Assembly: GCF_000153465.1 (NCBI RefSeq) | Contig: NZ_CH672387.1 | Location: 212,179-276,178, forward strand | Source of the DNA: Aurantimonas manganoxydans SI85-9A1 | GTDB lineage: Bacteria > Pseudomonadota > Alphaproteobacteria > Rhizobiales > Rhizobiaceae | Reading direction: 5' to 3' | Length of the DNA stretch: 64,000 nucleotides | In this document: piece after piece, positions 62,114 to 64,000 of the stretch | Position numbering within the stretch: the first letter of the stretch is position 1 | Layout of the letters: every line of letters begins with the position of its first letter | The notes under the pieces: generated by a model | Told to the model about the DNA's origin: nothing | Database searches by the model: none | The model's input: only the letters and a program-made list of their open reading frames with translations | Position numbers and translations under genes: made by a program

Positions 62114-62839
62114 TCAAGCCTGGCGGATGGAGCGCAGGAATGTCGTCAGGTCGTCGGTGACGAAGTCGATGTGATCGCCGTCGCGGCCTTCGTGCTCCCA
62201 GACGTCGCCGAAGCTCTCTTCCAGATTGCGCGGCACGATCAGCACCGTGCGCATGCCCAGTGCCTTGGGCACTTCCAGATTGCGCGCAAGATCCTCGAAC
62301 ATCACGGCGCGCTCCGCATCGACCCGATGCAGGCCGAGGAACTTGTCGTAGGTCTGCGAGGCCGGCTTGGGCACCAGCCCTGCCGCGACGAGATCGAAGA
62401 TGTCCTCGAAATGGTCGAGAATGCCGAGCTGACGCGCGGCGCGTTCGGCATGGCCGCGATCGCCATTGGTGAAGATGAACTTGCGACCCGGCAGGGCGCG
62501 GATCTCGTCGCCAAGGGCGGTGTCGGGGGCGAGCCAGGAATAGTCGATGTCGTGGACATATTGCAGGAAGGCGTCGGGATTGACGTCATGCTCCTGCATC
62601 AGCCCGCGCAGGGTCGTGCCGTAGCGCCGGTAGAAATCCTTCTGTACCACCCGGGCCTCGTCCTTCGGCAGAGTCAGGAAATCCGAGACGAAGGCCGTCA
62701 TCCGCTGGTCGATCTGCGAGAACAGGTTCGTGTGGCGTGGATACAGGGTGTTGTCGAGATCGAAGACCCACTCCGTTACATGGGCGAAATCCTGCGGGCG
62801 GGCATCGGCGGTCTGGCGGATCGGCGAGTGAGCGGTCAT
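62114..62839 (-). CDS. Pyrimidine 5'-nucleotidase-type HAD hydrolase
   Basis: A 241-residue HAD phosphatase. Motif I is VFDLDNTLYPRHTNLF (D-x-D-x-T), motif II FIFTNGDRGHAER, motif III with Lys in LVPKPASQTYDKFL, and motif IV VMFEDLARNLEVPKALGM (E-D-x3-N). The DNTLYP sequence and spacing match the TIGR01993 pyrimidine 5'-nucleotidase group. The ATG at 62839 was chosen as the last before the fold. In Hyphomicrobiales this gene commonly neighbours argB, as here, where argB lies beyond the divergent transporter gene. Confidence 0.88.
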   Translation of the reverse strand: MTAHSPIRQTADARPQDFAHVTEWVFDLDNTLYPRHTNLFSQIDQRMTAFVSDFLTLPKDEARVVQKDFYRRYGTTLRGLMQEHDVNPDAFLQYVHDIDYSWLAPDTALGDEIRALPGRKFIFTNGDRGHAERAARQLGILDHFEDIFDLVAAGLVPKPASQTYDKFLGLHRVDAERAVMFEDLARNLEVPKALGMRTVLIVPRNLEESFGDVWEHEGRDGDHIDFVTDDLTTFLRSIRQA

Positions 62840-62927
62840 GGGGTCCGGAAGGTTCGAGCGTCGGGCGCCTTGCCAAGCGTCGCCGAATAGGGGAGCGAGG
62901 GCGGTAAGACAAACTGACGGATCGCCC

Positions 62928-63833
62928 GTGCCGCTCTGGATTCCGATTACCATCACCGCCGCCTTCCTGCAAAACCTCCGCTCGTCGCTGCAGCGACAGC
63001 TGAAGGGCCGGATGGGCTCGACCGGCGCGACCTTCGCGCGCTTCGGCTTCGGCTTTCCCTTCGCCGTGCTCTACATCGTGGCGCTCGACATCGTCGGCGG
63101 CGCCACCCTGCCCGGGGTGAACGCGACCTTTCTCGTCGCCGTGGCGGCAGGCGGCATTGCCCAGATCCTCGCGACCTTCCTGCTGGTCTATCTGTTCGGC
63201 TTCCGCAATTTCATGGTCGGCACGGCCTATTCCAAGACCGAGCCGGTGCAGGCGGCGATCTTCGGCCTGATCATCCTCGGCGAGACGATCTCCTGGCTCG
63301 CCTTCGGCGCGATCCTGGCGGGCGCCTTCGGCGTCGGGCTGATCTCGATCGCCGGCCGCAAGGGCGGCGCCAGCCTGCGACGGGCGCTCTTTTCGCGCGA
63401 GGCGGGGATCGGCATCGCCTCGGGTGCCTTCTTCGGCATCTCGGCCGTCTGCTTTCGTGGCGCGTCGCTGTCGCTGGAGGAGGGCGGCGTGCTCGCCCGG
63501 GCCGCCACGACGCTGGTCTGGGCCACCGGCATCCAGACCGCCGTGATGCTTGTCTGGATGGGGCTGAAGGACCGGGCCGAACTCGTCACCGTCGCGAGGG
63601 CCTGGCGGCCGGCGCTGCTGGTCGGCCTCGTCGGCGTTTCGGCCTCGGCCTGCTGGTTCACAGCCATGACGCTGGAAAAGGTCGCCTATGTCCGCGCGCT
63701 CGGCCAGATCGAACTGATCTTCACCTTCGCCTCGTCGGTGTTCTGGTTCCGCGAGAAGATCGCCCGGCTGGAGCTGGCGGGTTGCCTGCTGATCGTCGCC
63801 GGCATCCTGACATTGCTGGGCACGGCGACGTAG
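62928..63833 (+). CDS. EamA/DMT family transporter
   Basis: A 301-residue protein with about ten membrane helices in two EamA halves, a drug/metabolite-type exporter or importer. The second half has AGIGIASGAFFGISAVCFRGASLSL and the last helices ALGQIELIFTFASSVFWFREKI...LELAGCLLIVAGILTLLG (classic EamA ending). GTG at 62928 starts right at the first helix (MPLWIPITITAAFLQNLRSSLQRQL); upstream frame is hydrophilic and overlaps the divergent gene. The substrate is unknown. Confidence 0.88.
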   Translation: MPLWIPITITAAFLQNLRSSLQRQLKGRMGSTGATFARFGFGFPFAVLYIVALDIVGGATLPGVNATFLVAVAAGGIAQILATFLLVYLFGFRNFMVGTAYSKTEPVQAAIFGLIILGETISWLAFGAILAGAFGVGLISIAGRKGGASLRRALFSREAGIGIASGAFFGISAVCFRGASLSLEEGGVLARAATTLVWATGIQTAVMLVWMGLKDRAELVTVARAWRPALLVGLVGVSASACWFTAMTLEKVAYVRALGQIELIFTFASSVFWFREKIARLELAGCLLIVAGILTLLGTAT

Positions 63834-63878
63834 TCAGGAGAACAGATTGTGCGGAGGAGGCGCGCCTGCTCGATCGGC

Positions 63879-64000
63879 CTACCTGACGATCAGCGTGCCG
63901 GCGCCGTGCTCGGTGAGGAGCTCCAGAAGCACCGCGTGGCGCTTCTTGCCGTTGAGGATCACGACGCCCTCGACGCCATTCTCGATCGCCTCGATGCAGG
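63879..64000 (-). CDS. argB: Acetylglutamate kinase, C-terminal end (partial)
   Basis: The minus strand encodes the last 40 codons of a protein ending [32 protein letters not shown], then TAG. This is the diagnostic C terminus of N-acetylglutamate kinase, the second enzyme of arginine synthesis (arginine-sensitive in this lineage). The gene continues off the right edge. It is convergent with the DMT transporter, 45 bases apart. Confidence 0.9.
   Translation of the reverse strand, partial: CIEAIENGVEGVVILNGKKRHAVLLELLTEHGAGTLIVR

Overview
The window is a compact, GC-rich (about 65-70%) chromosomal segment of an alphaproteobacterium, most likely Hyphomicrobiales (Rhizobiales). This rests on the ffs/dnaX/ybaB/recR order, the tad/cpa pilus order, the diheme CycM-like cytochrome, the alphaproteobacterial-type prephenate dehydratase ACT domain and DnaX, and argB next to a pyrimidine 5'-nucleotidase-type HAD gene. 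No tRNA, 5S/16S/23S rRNA, IS element, prophage or CRISPR array was seen. The genus cannot be named from the sequence alone.

Layout. (1) 1-11.6 kb is a nucleoside uptake and salvage island. A BMP-type nucleoside ABC transporter (ATPase plus two permeases, with a VOC protein between) runs straight into cdd, a purine nucleoside phosphorylase, deoC and deoA on the plus strand. deoB-add-upp runs on the minus strand. Together they import nucleosides, deaminate and phosphorolyse them, and send (deoxy)ribose phosphate to central metabolism and bases to salvage. The transporter's binding protein is not in the window. (2) 11.7-22.5 kb is a tad/Flp pilus locus: a lone secretin N-domain protein (minus), then flp, cpaA, cpaB, cpaC, cpaD, cpaE, cpaF, tadB, tadC (plus), then a TadD-like TPR lipoprotein (minus). 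About 550 bp inside cpaC has clearly foreign codon use. (3) 22.6-27.4 kb holds an M17 aminopeptidase, an NlpC/P60 hydrolase and a chemoreceptor ending in WEEF. (4) 27.5-38.2 kb is a minus-strand oligopeptide (Yej/microcin C-type) ABC operon with two binding proteins. It carries an unexpected CDF metal transporter between the permease and ATPase genes, and a NUDIX hydrolase and a 2-hydroxyacid dehydrogenase at its end. (5) 38.4-47 kb is housekeeping: cytochrome c, kdsB, pheA, nudC, a HIT protein, SRP RNA (ffs), a small methyltransferase, dnaX-ybaB-recR and a GFA protein. (6) 47.4-55.6 kb is cell-envelope and lysine/DAP: an MltB-type transglycosylase, a ChaN-like protein with an EF-hand-like loop, a LOG protein, dapD, a phosphodiester glycosidase-like protein, an SLT lipoprotein and dapE. 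(7) 55.6-64 kb: a membrane protein, truA-fmt-def, rmuC, a secreted trypsin-like protease, a small charged protein, a HAD nucleotidase, a DMT transporter and the 3' end of argB.

Most of the window is ordinary and densely packed, with many 1-4 base stop/start overlaps. The items most worth a second look are the mosaic segment in cpaC, the CDF gene embedded in the yej operon, the perfect 15-bp hairpin at 48852-48886, the lone secretin N-domain gene beside the pilus locus, and the EF-hand/ChaN combination. All base counts were made by hand and all family assignments come from motif recognition, not database searches.
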